Assembly: GCA_020638295.1 (NCBI GenBank)
Contig: JACKIU010000004.1
Coordinates: 1 to 63,399 of the forward strand
DNA: 63,399 nt
Origin: Rhodospirillales bacterium
Lineage (GTDB): Bacteria > Pseudomonadota > Alphaproteobacteria > Micavibrionales > Micavibrionaceae
Direction: 5' to 3'
Below, piece after piece: positions 25,235-33,880 of the stretch (positions are counted from its first letter, which is position 1; each line of letters begins with the position of its first letter). The notes beneath the pieces are model-generated. The model was not told the origin of the DNA, made no database searches, and worked only from the letters and a program-made list of their open reading frames with translations. The translations under genes were made by a program, and so were the position numbers.

Positions 25235-26139
25235 TCGCCCTCTTGCGCGGGTTCGGAAGGCTTCTGCGCCTCGATTTTCGCCACGGCGTCTTCCACATCC
25301 TTGACAAACGCCTCATAGGAACGAGAGCCGCTCAGCACTTCCTGGTTATTAATGACAAAGCTCGGCGTGGAATTGATCTCCCATTGCTTCTGCACAGCCT
25401 GTATGCGCTTTAAAAGCGTTTCCTGCAGATCTTTGTTTTGAACGCACGCATTGAACGCATTTTCATCAAGACCGTATTGCGCTGCGGCCTTTTTCAAATA
25501 ACCGGCGTAATTGCTCTCTCCGGCCCAAAGCGCCTGATTTTCAAACAGCTCCTGAATAAATTTGAAATAGCTCTCATCATCAGCAATGCAGCGCGCCGCC
25601 ATGGTCGCATGCAGGGCGGGGGCGTTCAGCGGAAAATCAGAAAAAACCACATAGGCCTTGCCCGTATCGATATAGTCGGTCTTGAACTGGCCAAAGACCT
25701 CACGATGAAACTTGCCACAATGCCCGCAGGTGAGAGAACTATGCTCGGTAATCTTAATCGGCGCACTGCTGTCGCCCCAAACACGCTCTTTTTTGGCTTT
25801 GTTCAGGTCAAATAAAGTCGGCGCACTGGCAACGTCGGCACCGTCTTCAAGCGCATCTTCAGCTTGAACATCTTCGCCATAGACCTGCTCAGCTTCTGTC
25901 AAATCCGTTTCACCGGCCTCCGCTTCTGCACCTTCTTCAGTTGCACTTTCTTCAGTTGCACTTTCCTCTGCCGCGTCTTCGGTCGCTTCGGGCACCTCAA
26001 TCGGCCCCAGCGATATGCCATAGGCAACGGCGAGAATCAAAAATGCCGCAGCAATAACGATAAACAGCTTCTTATCCGAACTCTTGCCTTGGGCGGGCGC
26101 ATCGCCTTCAGGCGCTTTTTCAGAGGGGTCTTTAGCCAT
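25231..26139 (-). CDS. Membrane-anchored DsbA-family thiol-disulfide oxidoreductase
   Basis: A cytoplasmic polar N-terminus precedes one membrane helix at about residues 24-46 (LFIVIAAAFLILAVAYGIS). A very acidic linker of about 60 residues includes a tandem EESAT. The thioredoxin-fold domain has the active site CGHC in LTCGHCGKFHREVFGQF (about 137-153) and the cis-Pro segment TPSFVINNQEV. It is likely a periplasmic oxidase or isomerase and is a conserved upstream neighbour of smc in alphaproteobacteria. A 15-base tandem repeat (TTCAGTTGCACTTTC twice, 25936-25965) encodes part of the linker. Confidence 0.9.
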   Translation of the reverse strand: MAKDPSEKAPEGDAPAQGKSSDKKLFIVIAAAFLILAVAYGISLGPIEVPEATEDAAEESATEESATEEGAEAEAGETDLTEAEQVYGEDVQAEDALEDGADVASAPTLFDLNKAKKERVWGDSSAPIKITEHSSLTCGHCGKFHREVFGQFKTDYIDTGKAYVVFSDFPLNAPALHATMAARCIADDESYFKFIQELFENQALWAGESNYAGYLKKAAAQYGLDENAFNACVQNKDLQETLLKRIQAVQKQWEINSTPSFVINNQEVLSGSRSYEAFVKDVEDAVAKIEAQKPSEPAQEGE

Positions 26140-26309
26140 GGTTTTACGAATCCTTTAATGTGTTGTTCACATAACACACCTGTTTTGCAGATGTCTTAGC
26201 AGTCTTTCTTTTTGAAATGCAATATAAAAATCCCACTCTGAGACGCTCAGAGTCAATGTTTCTGCCGCCTAACAAGGCGATTATCCACAGTTGATCGGAA
26301 GAGGACTTG

Positions 26310-27020
26310 CTAACGGGTAATGACCAGCAACATAGAATTTTGTAGGGAGCCGTCATGTTGTTCCAGCGCGCGCAGGAAAATTCGCTGCTCCTGAATGCCT
26401 TTACTGAGTAAAAGCTGTTCGACTGCAACGGCGCGGGAAAGAGCAATGCGCCGCGCGGCGCTTTCAAGCGTTTCCGAACTGGAGGCATAAGAACGAATTT
26501 CCAGCGTGGCATCATCATATTTTTGCAAACGAATAAGAATCTGCTGGAGGATCAACTTCTTATGCGCCTCAGTCAGCGCCGTTTCCTGTTGTTCAAAAGG
26601 CAGGGCAATCTCGTAATGCCCCTGACGTTCCAATGAACTCAAATCCTTCAGCTTGGGCGCGGGCGGCTGATAAACAGGCTCAGCTTCAGGTTCGCTCGCC
26701 TCAGTGTAATTTTCATCAATCGCCCGCAAAATATCCTGTGCGCTCTGAATCGCCAGCGCCCCCTCATCAATCCGTGAAGCGGGCCGCTTTATCGCCGGAC
26801 CGTGATAAACAGGTTTTCTTTGCGGCAAGGGCGCAGAAGGCTTTTGAACCGAAGATTTTACGGCTTGCGGCGTTTCAAACATCATCGGCGGCGGTGTGTA
26901 ATCATCAAGGCTATCAAGATGAATTTCGACGTTATCGCCATCTTGCGCACTGGCGTTCTGAGCAACACTACAAAGCAGGATAGCGATGACTAGCAGCCGA
27001 AACATCATCAGTGGCCTCAC
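26310..27020 (-). CDS. Secreted OmpA-C-like domain protein
   Basis: The 236-residue protein has a signal peptide at about residues 6-26 (FRLLVIAILLCSVAQNASAQ). A Pro-rich linker (about 35-130) is followed by a domain resembling OmpA/MotB peptidoglycan-binding folds: YDDATLEIRSYASSS, RRIALSRAVAVEQLLLSKGI, and EQRIFLRAL. The peptidoglycan-contact Asp/Arg residues are only partly recognisable. It overlaps the suhB-like gene by four bases. It could be a stand-in for a missing Pal only in a loose sense, since it has no lipobox Cys. The 170-base gap downstream is empty. Confidence 0.72.
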   Translation of the reverse strand: MRPLMMFRLLVIAILLCSVAQNASAQDGDNVEIHLDSLDDYTPPPMMFETPQAVKSSVQKPSAPLPQRKPVYHGPAIKRPASRIDEGALAIQSAQDILRAIDENYTEASEPEAEPVYQPPAPKLKDLSSLERQGHYEIALPFEQQETALTEAHKKLILQQILIRLQKYDDATLEIRSYASSSETLESAARRIALSRAVAVEQLLLSKGIQEQRIFLRALEQHDGSLQNSMLLVITR

Positions 27021-27817
27021 GCTGCGCTTTTCAGGACCTTTTGAATCTCACGGAATACGCCATCATTGGCGGCCAGAATATTACCGGTATCAAGCGGATC
27101 GGCTTTGTGATCGTCAAGATCGGCAATAAATCCGCCCGCTTCTTTAACGATCAGAATACCGGCCGCCATATCCCAGGGGCTTAAATTCCGCTCCCAAAAC
27201 GCTTCATAACGTCCGGCTGCGACATAGGCCAGATCAAGGGCCGCCGCCCCAAAACGGCGCGGTGCGCCATGCGCATTTTGCACGGCGGTAAATTCTTTTA
27301 AGAATTGTTCACGCTGTTTTGGGCTGCGCCGCGCCCCGCCGGTGGCGATCAGCGATAAAGACAAATCGCTCCGCCCCGATACGCGCAGGCGTTTATTCCG
27401 ATGCAGAAACGCCCCGCCATTCTTTTCAGCCGTGAACATCTCGTCTTTCACCGGATCGTAAATCAACCCGTGCGTAATAATCCCCTTGGACTCCAGCGCA
27501 ATGGAAATGCACCAATGCGGCAGGCCGTGCAGGAAATTGCGTGTCCCGTCCAGCGGATCGACGATCCAGCGAAAATCCGGATTAGAACCGTCGTGAGAAC
27601 CGCTTTCCTCCATCAGGAAACCGTACGTCGGCTGTCCTTTTTCCAGCTCTTCATGGATGATTTTCTCAGAGCGTTTATCCGCCGCACTGACAAAATCCCC
27701 AGGCCCTTTTTGCGAAACCTGTAATTGCTCAACCTCGCCAAAATCACGGATCAGCAAACGCGCCGCTTTTTCCGCCGCGCGGATCATAATGTTGAGAATA
27801 GGGGAGGTCGTTGCCAT
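27017..27817 (-). CDS. suhB: Inositol monophosphatase family protein (SuhB-like)
   Basis: This is a Mg2+-dependent phosphatase. The 266-residue protein has LMEESG (metal-ligand Glu), the motif WIVDPLDGTRNFLHGLPHW (about residues 81-99), and the C-terminal motif WDMAAGILIVKEAGG. E. coli SuhB also binds RNA polymerase antitermination complexes; whether this one does cannot be seen. It lies between efp and the OmpA-like gene. Confidence 0.92.
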   Translation of the reverse strand: MATTSPILNIMIRAAEKAARLLIRDFGEVEQLQVSQKGPGDFVSAADKRSEKIIHEELEKGQPTYGFLMEESGSHDGSNPDFRWIVDPLDGTRNFLHGLPHWCISIALESKGIITHGLIYDPVKDEMFTAEKNGGAFLHRNKRLRVSGRSDLSLSLIATGGARRSPKQREQFLKEFTAVQNAHGAPRRFGAAALDLAYVAAGRYEAFWERNLSPWDMAAGILIVKEAGGFIADLDDHKADPLDTGNILAANDGVFREIQKVLKSAA

Positions 27818-27823
27818 CAGATT

Positions 27824-28390
27824 TTAATCCTTCGCCCGTTCGACATAGGCGCCGTCTTCGGTCTTCACCACGATGCGCGTACCGGATTCGATATGCGGCG
27901 GGACCATAACCTTCTCACCATTGGTCAGAATCGCCGGCTTATAGGATGTTGTCGCCGTCTGGCCCTTAATGACCGGTTCGGCTTCGACAATCTCCAGCGT
28001 GACGGTATCGGGTAACTGTACGCTCAAAGGCTCGCCTTCAAAAGTTTCAATCTCGACAATCATCCCCTCTTGCAGAAAAGCCGCCGGATATCCGACCAGA
28101 TCTCTACTAATGTGAATTTGCTCGAACGTTTCCTGATGCATAAAGATAAAATCGCCACCCTCTTCATACAAATACTGATAATCGTCCTGCTCCAGACGCA
28201 CACGTTCCACGGTTTCCTGAGTGCGGAAACGCACATTGTCTTTGTTCCCGGTGCGAATGTCGCGCATTTCGACCTGCGCCACTGAGGCGCCTTTGCCGGG
28301 CTGTTGAATATCGTTTTTCACCACAACCCAGAGCTTGCCGTTATAATCGATCACATTTCCTGATCGCAAAGTAATCGCGTTCACCTTCAT
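27824..28390 (-). CDS. efp: Elongation factor P
   Basis: EF-P relieves stalling at proline runs. The 188-residue protein has the KOW-like domain I with the modifiable loop QPGKGAS, whose Lys is the equivalent of Lys34. Domain II contains LVGYPAAFLQEGM and domain III ends in the usual PPHIESGTRIVVKTEDGAYV. No modification enzyme (EpmA/B) lies in this window. It overlaps the DUF721 gene by four bases (ATGA). Confidence 0.95.
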   Translation of the reverse strand: MKVNAITLRSGNVIDYNGKLWVVVKNDIQQPGKGASVAQVEMRDIRTGNKDNVRFRTQETVERVRLEQDDYQYLYEEGGDFIFMHQETFEQIHISRDLVGYPAAFLQEGMIVEIETFEGEPLSVQLPDTVTLEIVEAEPVIKGQTATTSYKPAILTNGEKVMVPPHIESGTRIVVKTEDGAYVERAKD

Positions 28391-28854
28391 GATTTATCAT
28401 CCATGATTATAGATTGACCCAGTCGTTCAAGCCGGGCACGCATATCCGCATCCTCAATCCCGAACAACACATCGGATAAAGTCTTTTTTTCCTCCGCAGT
28501 CAAGGGGGCTTTTGGTTTTTTAAAGACTTTCCCTTGCGTATTGGACGGAATATTGACGAATTTAATCGCGCAAATCCACCGTTCTCCAAAAATCTGGTTG
28601 ATCCGCTCTAAAATCAAATCCTTTTGATAATGCAGCAACGTGGCGTCCGCACTGCTTGCCGCAATCTCCAACGTCGCCTCAGGCTTTTGCGCGCCCTTTT
28701 TCTTACGATAGTGAATTTTCACCGGCTGGCCTTTATCCGCCAGCTTCTCCCCGACAATATCGCTCCAGTTATTCACAATTCGGCCCAGAGCAATATATTT
28801 ACGCTCAAAGCTTTTTCCGGCTATTCTCGCTGTGGCTTCTGAAAGAGGGCGCAT
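28387..28854 (-). CDS. DUF721/DciA-like protein
   Basis: The start at 28854 (MRPLSEATARIAGKSFERKY) gives 155 residues. A frame reaching 28977 would translate a palindromic repeat and is rejected. The N-terminal KH-like DUF721 domain contains IVNNWSDIVGEKLADKGQPV, GATLEIAASS-like strands, and RINQIFGERWICAIKF. DciA, of this family, loads the replicative helicase in bacteria lacking DnaC. It has the typical neighbour mutY, transcribed divergently. Confidence 0.82.
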   Translation of the reverse strand: MRPLSEATARIAGKSFERKYIALGRIVNNWSDIVGEKLADKGQPVKIHYRKKKGAQKPEATLEIAASSADATLLHYQKDLILERINQIFGERWICAIKFVNIPSNTQGKVFKKPKAPLTAEEKKTLSDVLFGIEDADMRARLERLGQSIIMDDKS

Positions 28855-28892
28855 TGTTTTTTGCTTTTGGCTAATTGAAAATCGTAGTTTGA

Positions 28893-28975
28893 TGTCATTC
28901 CGACCGACTGAAAGGAGTGGAGGAATCTTCATCTTCTCAATAAATCGAAGACCCCTCGGTTTCGCTCGGGATGAC
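28893..28975. repeat. Dispersed palindromic repeat, short copy (83 bp)
   Basis: It runs from GTCATTCCGACC to CGGGATGAC with inner arms GGAGGAATCTT / AAGACCCCTCGG. It is the same class as the copy inside rnhB at 32664-32745. It lies in the divergent gap between the DUF721 gene and mutY, so it may overlap their promoters. Confidence 0.75.
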
Positions 28976-28998
28976 ACGAGGAAAGATTAAAAACTAAA

Positions 28999-30066
28999 AT
29001 GAAACGTAGCAAGAAAAGCAATAAAACGATCTGTGAATTGCGGGGACAATTGCTCGGCTGGTACGATTCTCATGCGCGCGATATCCCTTGGCGCGTCCGT
29101 AAGGGGCAGGTGCCAGACCCGTATCATGTCTGGCTGTCTGAAATTATGTGTCAGCAAACAACCGTGCAGGCGGTGAAACCGTACTATGAGAAATTTCTGT
29201 CGCGCTGGCCCAGTGTGCAGACCCTCGCCGCCGCCCCTCAGGAAGATGTGATGGCCGCCTGGGCCGGGCTGGGCTATTATGCCCGCGCCCGCAACCTGCA
29301 TAAATGCGCGCAGATTGTCGCAAACGAACGCGGCGGCGTTTTCCCGAGTACACAGAACGAACTCAAAAAACTCCCCGGCATAGGGGACTATACCGGCGCT
29401 GCAATCGCCGCTATTGCCTTTAATCAGCCTGCCACCGTCGTCGATGGCAATGTCGAACGCGTCATGGCCCGCTTTTTCGCCGTCCAAGAGCCTCTGCCGG
29501 CCGTTAAACCCAAACTCAAAGCGCTCGCCGCCCGGTTTTATGAGGACTTCACCGACCGCCCCGGCGATCTGGCGCAAGGCTTTATGGATCTGGGGGCGGG
29601 GATATGCATCCCCAAAACCCCGCGTTGCAACCTGTGCCCATTGCAAGCTGATTGCCAAGGACACGTACAGGGTATTGCCGCTAAACTGCCGCACAAAACC
29701 AAGACAAAAGCCCGTCCGCAAAAATACGGTTATATTTATTGGATCACCAATGACCAAGAGCAAGTCCTGTTCCATCGGCGCCCGGAAAAGGGCCTGCTGG
29801 GCGGTATGCTTGGCCTGCCGACAACCGACTGGCGCGAAGACAAAAACACGCTCAACCACCCGGAATATATTGAAACTCCCAAACCGTTAAACATACACGT
29901 ACACCACACTTTCACGCATTTCGACCTTGAACTCAGCCTGTATGAGTCAGCACAAGTCGCCAACACAGCACTGAAAGGCCGTGAACTCGGTTGGCGCAGC
30001 CCCTCAGAAGCAGGGGAGAAGCTCCCCAGTGTTTTCAAAAAAGCCTACAAACTGCTGATCTCATGA
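28999..30066 (+). CDS. mutY: A/G-specific adenine glycosylase MutY
   Basis: MutY removes A opposite 8-oxoG. The 355-residue protein has the catalytic Glu in WLSEIMCQQTTVQAV, the helix-hairpin-helix LPGIGDYTGAAIAAIAF and the catalytic Asp in VVDGNVERVMARFF. The 4Fe-4S pattern C-x6-C-x2-C-x5-C is seen in CIPKTPRCNLCPLQADC, and the C-terminal Nudix-like domain recognises 8-oxoG. It is divergent from the DUF721-efp operon. Confidence 0.95.
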   Translation: MKRSKKSNKTICELRGQLLGWYDSHARDIPWRVRKGQVPDPYHVWLSEIMCQQTTVQAVKPYYEKFLSRWPSVQTLAAAPQEDVMAAWAGLGYYARARNLHKCAQIVANERGGVFPSTQNELKKLPGIGDYTGAAIAAIAFNQPATVVDGNVERVMARFFAVQEPLPAVKPKLKALAARFYEDFTDRPGDLAQGFMDLGAGICIPKTPRCNLCPLQADCQGHVQGIAAKLPHKTKTKARPQKYGYIYWITNDQEQVLFHRRPEKGLLGGMLGLPTTDWREDKNTLNHPEYIETPKPLNIHVHHTFTHFDLELSLYESAQVANTALKGRELGWRSPSEAGEKLPSVFKKAYKLLIS

Positions 30067-30148
30067 AATAATCGCCGGTCTAAGTTGCGAGTTCAGTCCA
30101 AGATCAGTATAATCAAGGAAAGCATCGTCTAAACGGAGGGGCTATATC

Positions 30149-31108
30149 GTGTCGTTTTCAAAAGTGTTTATTGTCCTCGGAATGTTAGTGTTAACTGCTG
30201 CCATAAGCATGACAGGGCATGCACAAATAGAACAGAATGAAAGCGATACAGTCATTTACGAAAAGCCCACGATCAGAAACCTTTCACAGCTTTACTGGCG
30301 CCTCTTAAAATTTAAACCGGACGACAGCGGTAAAATTCCTGACATTTATATTGATAATTTCCTGTTCATCAACGAATGCGACCTTTATCAGGAGTTTTCA
30401 ACCAATGAATTTGAATGGCTCTCTATGCGAGAGTCGACGAGGGCATTCCTGAAAGAAAACAAAGATAGTTTTCCGGAGCGTTTTGAGTATATGCAACCTT
30501 TGCGTCTCGCAAATTATGATTTGGAAAGCAAGACGTTTGAAATATGGAACCCATACAAAATATCCGGCGTAAGACGGTTTGAAGTTTTGGCCGAAGACTT
30601 TTTCGAAAATGTATGTCATCAGTTGGCCAGATTTTCTATACAGGGCTATCCTAAGGGCTTGCTTGTAGAAATAAACAGGCCCTTTACTCTGGAATATATC
30701 GAAGTGCCGCCAGAGATTGCTGAAATTTACATCGAAAATAAAAAAACATCACACAACGTCAGCACAAGAAAAAAAAGCGAGATCTTTGACTCAAGGGACG
30801 CATATTTAGTTATGAAAATAAAATTTTTCTCCTACAAAGGAGAAGTGGCACGGGAAGGCACCGCCGATAATCTCGCAAATGTTATAGGCATTATGGAAGG
30901 CTATGAAATTTATGGTGACCGGAAAAAAGAACTCCTGCTCTTTTCACAGAATTTCAATCGCAGGAAAGATCGTTCAAAAATCGATGTTGAGTTGAAAAAG
31001 CGTTATCAGGAACGCCTTAAAAAACAAATGAAAGAAAAGAAAAAAGCGCTTCAGGAATCGCAGGGAGATAACCCCGAAAAAGCCCCGGAAGATACCTCTA
31101 CCGAATAA
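30149..31108 (+). CDS. Secreted protein of unknown function
   Basis: The GTG start at 30149 follows GGAGGGG. A signal peptide at about residues 1-25 (ending MTGHA) precedes a mixed alpha/beta body with phrases such as YWRLLKFKPDDSGKIPDIYI and RRFEVLAEDFFENVCHQLAR. The last 45 residues are highly charged (KKRYQERLKKQMKEKKKALQ). The gene is more AT-rich than its neighbours and may be acquired. Its 3' end overlaps the convergent ccrM by 11 bases. I do not recognise the family. Confidence 0.75.
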   Translation: MSFSKVFIVLGMLVLTAAISMTGHAQIEQNESDTVIYEKPTIRNLSQLYWRLLKFKPDDSGKIPDIYIDNFLFINECDLYQEFSTNEFEWLSMRESTRAFLKENKDSFPERFEYMQPLRLANYDLESKTFEIWNPYKISGVRRFEVLAEDFFENVCHQLARFSIQGYPKGLLVEINRPFTLEYIEVPPEIAEIYIENKKTSHNVSTRKKSEIFDSRDAYLVMKIKFFSYKGEVAREGTADNLANVIGIMEGYEIYGDRKKELLLFSQNFNRRKDRSKIDVELKKRYQERLKKQMKEKKKALQESQGDNPEKAPEDTSTE

Positions 31109-32210
31109 GTTCCGAACGAATCTTCTCACGTAAATCATCGATAGGCTTGGCGCTTTTTCCATCTTGGTAATGCCAGAACGTCCAGCCGTTGCATGACGGC
31201 GCGTCCTGTACAGCAGCTCCCACCTTGTGAATGGACCCGCGCATCGTTTCAATCCGGTTCATTGCTACTACAGAGCCGTCGGCATGGATTTTGGCTTGGT
31301 GGCGCTTCTTCGCGTCCGTTAAAATTGCGCCGGGTTTCAGCAGACCCCGTTCAATCAAGGTGCCGAACGGCACGCGCGGCGCCTCGCGCTTGGTCTGCGT
31401 GTTCAGCACATTCTCGTCCAGCGGCTTAATCGCCTCAATTCGTGCGCGCGCATGCTGGGCGTATTCTTTCTCACGCTCCAGCCCGATAAAGTTACGCCCC
31501 AAAGCCTTGGCCACTGCGCCTGTCGTACCCGTCCCAAAGAACGGGTCCAGTACGCAATCACCTTTTTTCGTCGAGGCCATCAGCACACGGTACAAAAGGC
31601 TTTCCGGTTTCTGTGTCGGATGGGCCTTCTTGCCGTCCTCCCCTTTCAGCCGCTCACCGCCTGTGCACAGCGGCAAATACCAGTCGCTGCGCATCTGCAA
31701 GTCCTCATTCAGCGTCTTCATCACTTCATAATTGAACGTGTATTTCGACGCCTTCGACTTCCCCGCCCAGATCAGCGTCTCATGCGCATTGGTAAAGCGT
31801 CGGCCGCGGAAATTCGGCATCGGGTTGGATTTCCGCCAGACAATATCGTTCAAAATCCAAAACCCCATATCTTGCAGGATGTACCCAAGGCGGAAAATAT
31901 TGTGATAGCTGCCAATCACCCAGATCGACCCGTCTGGCTTTAAAATCTCGCGCGCCGCGCCCAGCCAATTGCGCGTAAATTCATCATAATGCTGCAAAGA
32001 CTCGTACTGATCCCAGTCATTATCCACCGCATCGACCTTCGAGTTATTCGGGCGATGCAAATCCCCGCCAAGCTGAAGGTTGTAAGGAGGATCGGCAAAC
32101 ACGCAATCAATGCTCTCTTGGGGCAGGGACTTCATGATCTGGACACAGTCACCGACATGGATTTGGTTGATGTGGGAATCCAGAGTGCTTTCGCGCTTTT
32201 GCTTCGCCAT
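31098..32210 (-). CDS. ccrM: CcrM-type DNA adenine N6-methyltransferase (GANTC)
   Basis: CcrM methylates GANTC and couples cell-cycle transcription to replication in alphaproteobacteria. The start at 32210 (MAKQKRESTLDSHINQIHVG) follows GGAAGGGA. The catalytic DPPYNLQLGG (about residues 40-49) precedes the SAM motif DPFFGTGTTGAVAKALGR, which is the beta-class order. The C-terminal CcrM-specific domain (TPxGTLIERGLLKPG-like, then SCNGWTFWHYQDG) is complete. No matching restriction enzyme lies nearby. Confidence 0.95.
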   Translation of the reverse strand: MAKQKRESTLDSHINQIHVGDCVQIMKSLPQESIDCVFADPPYNLQLGGDLHRPNNSKVDAVDNDWDQYESLQHYDEFTRNWLGAAREILKPDGSIWVIGSYHNIFRLGYILQDMGFWILNDIVWRKSNPMPNFRGRRFTNAHETLIWAGKSKASKYTFNYEVMKTLNEDLQMRSDWYLPLCTGGERLKGEDGKKAHPTQKPESLLYRVLMASTKKGDCVLDPFFGTGTTGAVAKALGRNFIGLEREKEYAQHARARIEAIKPLDENVLNTQTKREAPRVPFGTLIERGLLKPGAILTDAKKRHQAKIHADGSVVAMNRIETMRGSIHKVGAAVQDAPSCNGWTFWHYQDGKSAKPIDDLREKIRSELIR

Positions 32211-32333
32211 GAAAAAAGTCCCTTCCTGTGGATAAGTTGAAGGGGCACCATGAGTCAAAACCGATTCGCCGTCAAGACAAAAAATAGATTCAAGTAATGG
32301 AATCAGGACTCTAGCAAAGAGTCTTAAACGACT

Positions 32334-33053
32334 CTACGCCGCAGAATCCAAGGGCTTTCGAGTCGATCCGAAGGCAATGAAATTTTTTACCGGCCCGAAA
32401 GATTTTCGATGATGCTGCGTAATGCCGTAGCGCTCGATCCCTGCCAGATGAGCCTTGGACGGATAGCCCACATTGCTGTCCCAGCCATAATGCGGATACT
32501 CTTGATGCAGCGCGCGCATAAGCCGGTCCCGCGTCACTTTGGCGACAATCGAGGCCGCCGCGATCGAAACCGACTTATCGTCTCCCTTTACCACCGCCAT
32601 AGCCGGGCAGGGCAGGCCGGGCGGAAGCTTGTTCCCATCAACCAGAGCATACCATTCTTTATTGTCATTCCGAGCGAAGTCGAGGGATCTTTGATCTAAC
32701 ATATTTGGAAAGCTCCCTCCATTCGTTTCACTCAGTAGGGATGACATCAAGAGAAAAGCCTCCTCCATCGCCCGCAGGCTGGCCTGCAAAATGTTGATCT
32801 CATCAATCTCGGCCGGTGATTTCTCTGCCACCGCCCAGACAAAATGCCCGGTAATTTGCTCATACAGCGCCGCTAGCCTCTTTTCCGAGAGTGCCTTGCT
32901 GTCTCGAATTTCACAAACAAAGGGCAGGGCGCGCAGCTCATCAGGAATATAAACACACGCCGCCACGACCGGCCCGGCCAGCGGCCCCCGTCCGACTTCA
33001 TCCAGCCCGCACACCGGGCCTCCAAAGTCGTTTTCAAGACTAAAATCAGGCAT
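32334..33053 (-). CDS. rnhB: Ribonuclease HII with an in-frame palindromic-repeat insertion
   Basis: RNase HII cuts RNA in RNA-DNA hybrids and removes misincorporated ribonucleotides. The start at 33053 follows GAGG by six bases. Family motifs are CGLDEVGRGPLAGPVVAACV (catalytic Asp, Glu), ALVDGNKLP (third acidic residue) and SIAAASIVAKVTRDRLM. Between the helix ending AMEEAF and ALVDGNKLP there is an extra stretch of about 30 residues (SSLLSETNGGSFPNM, LDQRSLDFARND) encoded by a GTCATTCC...GGGATGAC repeat at 32664-32745. The frame stays open, so the protein could remain active with a surface loop. Confidence 0.92.
   Translation of the reverse strand: MPDFSLENDFGGPVCGLDEVGRGPLAGPVVAACVYIPDELRALPFVCEIRDSKALSEKRLAALYEQITGHFVWAVAEKSPAEIDEINILQASLRAMEEAFLLMSSLLSETNGGSFPNMLDQRSLDFARNDNKEWYALVDGNKLPPGLPCPAMAVVKGDDKSVSIAAASIVAKVTRDRLMRALHQEYPHYGWDSNVGYPSKAHLAGIERYGITQHHRKSFGPVKNFIAFGSTRKPLDSAA
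32664..32745. repeat. Palindromic repeat inserted inside rnhB
   Basis: This 82-bp element starts GTCATTCCGAGCGAAGTCG and ends GTAGGGATGAC, with inner arms GAGGGATCTTT and AAGCTCCCTCC. It matches the intergenic copies at 28893-28975 and 39400-39500. Read on the minus strand it is open in the rnhB frame. Confidence 0.85.
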
Positions 33054-33061
33054 AACGCACC

Positions 33062-33571
33062 TCATATGAATGGATCATACGCCCATTGCAGCAAAGCCTG
33101 CCTTTGTCGCGGGCGGCAGTCAAGGTTACCGGGGTCGCAATGCGCGCGCACTTGCCCTGCATGACGCGCAAAGCTTTTCCAGCGCTTGATTTGCCACGCG
33201 TCAATCTCCGGAATGCGCCGCCCGAGATAATAGCGGCAATACCACTGGAACCAGCCACGCACATCAGGTTCTACAATCCAGCCCTTTTGCCGCCAAAGCT
33301 GTAGAGACTGACGGCTTTTGACCTTGAAATAATTGAGAGAAACATCCGCCCGATCGCTGATCTTCGCATTCTCGAACCAGTCCGCAGGAAATTCATCCCG
33401 GCAATCATTCATGTATTTTCCCTCGAACACACCCAGCGCCAGCATCTCCTTCGGCGCGAAATGTGGACGGAAGTCTGGCGCAAAACCCTTGCCCGCCGAT
33501 GCATCCAGCCTGTACGTATAGCCGCTTTGCATGCGATCATTGACGCTCACTTTATCACCGATTTTATACAT
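33062..33571 (-). CDS. Conserved protein of unknown function upstream of rnhB
   Basis: The 169-residue protein from ATG 33571 (MYKIGDKVSVNDRMQSGYTY) is rich in Trp, Arg and Tyr. It contains DFRPHFAPKEMLALGVFEGK, PADWFENAKISD and the stretch RGWFQWYCRYYLGRRIPEID, and later CDPGNLDCRPRQRQALLQWA. It has no signal peptide or membrane helix. Its stop overlaps the region just before rnhB (ATGA), implying co-expression. The family is not named here and no function is assigned. Confidence 0.72.
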   Translation of the reverse strand: MYKIGDKVSVNDRMQSGYTYRLDASAGKGFAPDFRPHFAPKEMLALGVFEGKYMNDCRDEFPADWFENAKISDRADVSLNYFKVKSRQSLQLWRQKGWIVEPDVRGWFQWYCRYYLGRRIPEIDAWQIKRWKSFARHAGQVRAHCDPGNLDCRPRQRQALLQWAYDPFI

Positions 33572-33622
33572 TATACATCTCTGAAACGTCATCACACGCC
33601 CCATTTTTTAATCACCTTCGTC

Positions 33623-33773
33623 GTCATCCCCGCAGCGATGCGCAGCATCGCTTAAACAGCGGGGATCCAGCAATGTGCGCGGCTTTTCCGCGCCCCTTCT
33701 TATGGACTGAATCCCCCGGCCGAAGTTTATAGCCTCAGGTCGGCCTCTGGCCGAACCCGGGGGCCGGGATGAC
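33623..33773. repeat. Dispersed palindromic repeat, long copy (151 bp)
   Basis: It runs from GTCATCCCCGC to CCGGGATGAC, with stems AGCGATGCGCAGCATCGCT and CAGGTCGGCCTCTGGCC. It is the longest copy seen. It occupies most of the 309-base gap between pepN and the gene upstream of rnhB; the remainder is empty. Confidence 0.75.
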
Positions 33774-33880
33774 GTCGGAAGGTATGCGCCAACCTAAAAG
33801 AGCAATGCTCTAAAGGGTGCGTGTGATCTATTGTGCCGTGATTTGATTACACGGACAAGCCGTGCAATGACAAAAACCGG

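Noticed and set aside
26281..26289. DnaA-box word TTATCCACA, also near 32227 and 34253
   Set aside because: Isolated single 9-mers, one inside pepN; such words are expected by chance in 63 kb, with no cluster or AT-rich unwinding region, so no origin is called. The one before ccrM is suggestive but unsupported.
28855..28977. N-terminal extension of the DUF721 protein
   Set aside because: It translates the palindromic repeat at 28893-28975 and lies outside the conserved domain, unlike rnhB where conserved motifs flank the repeat.
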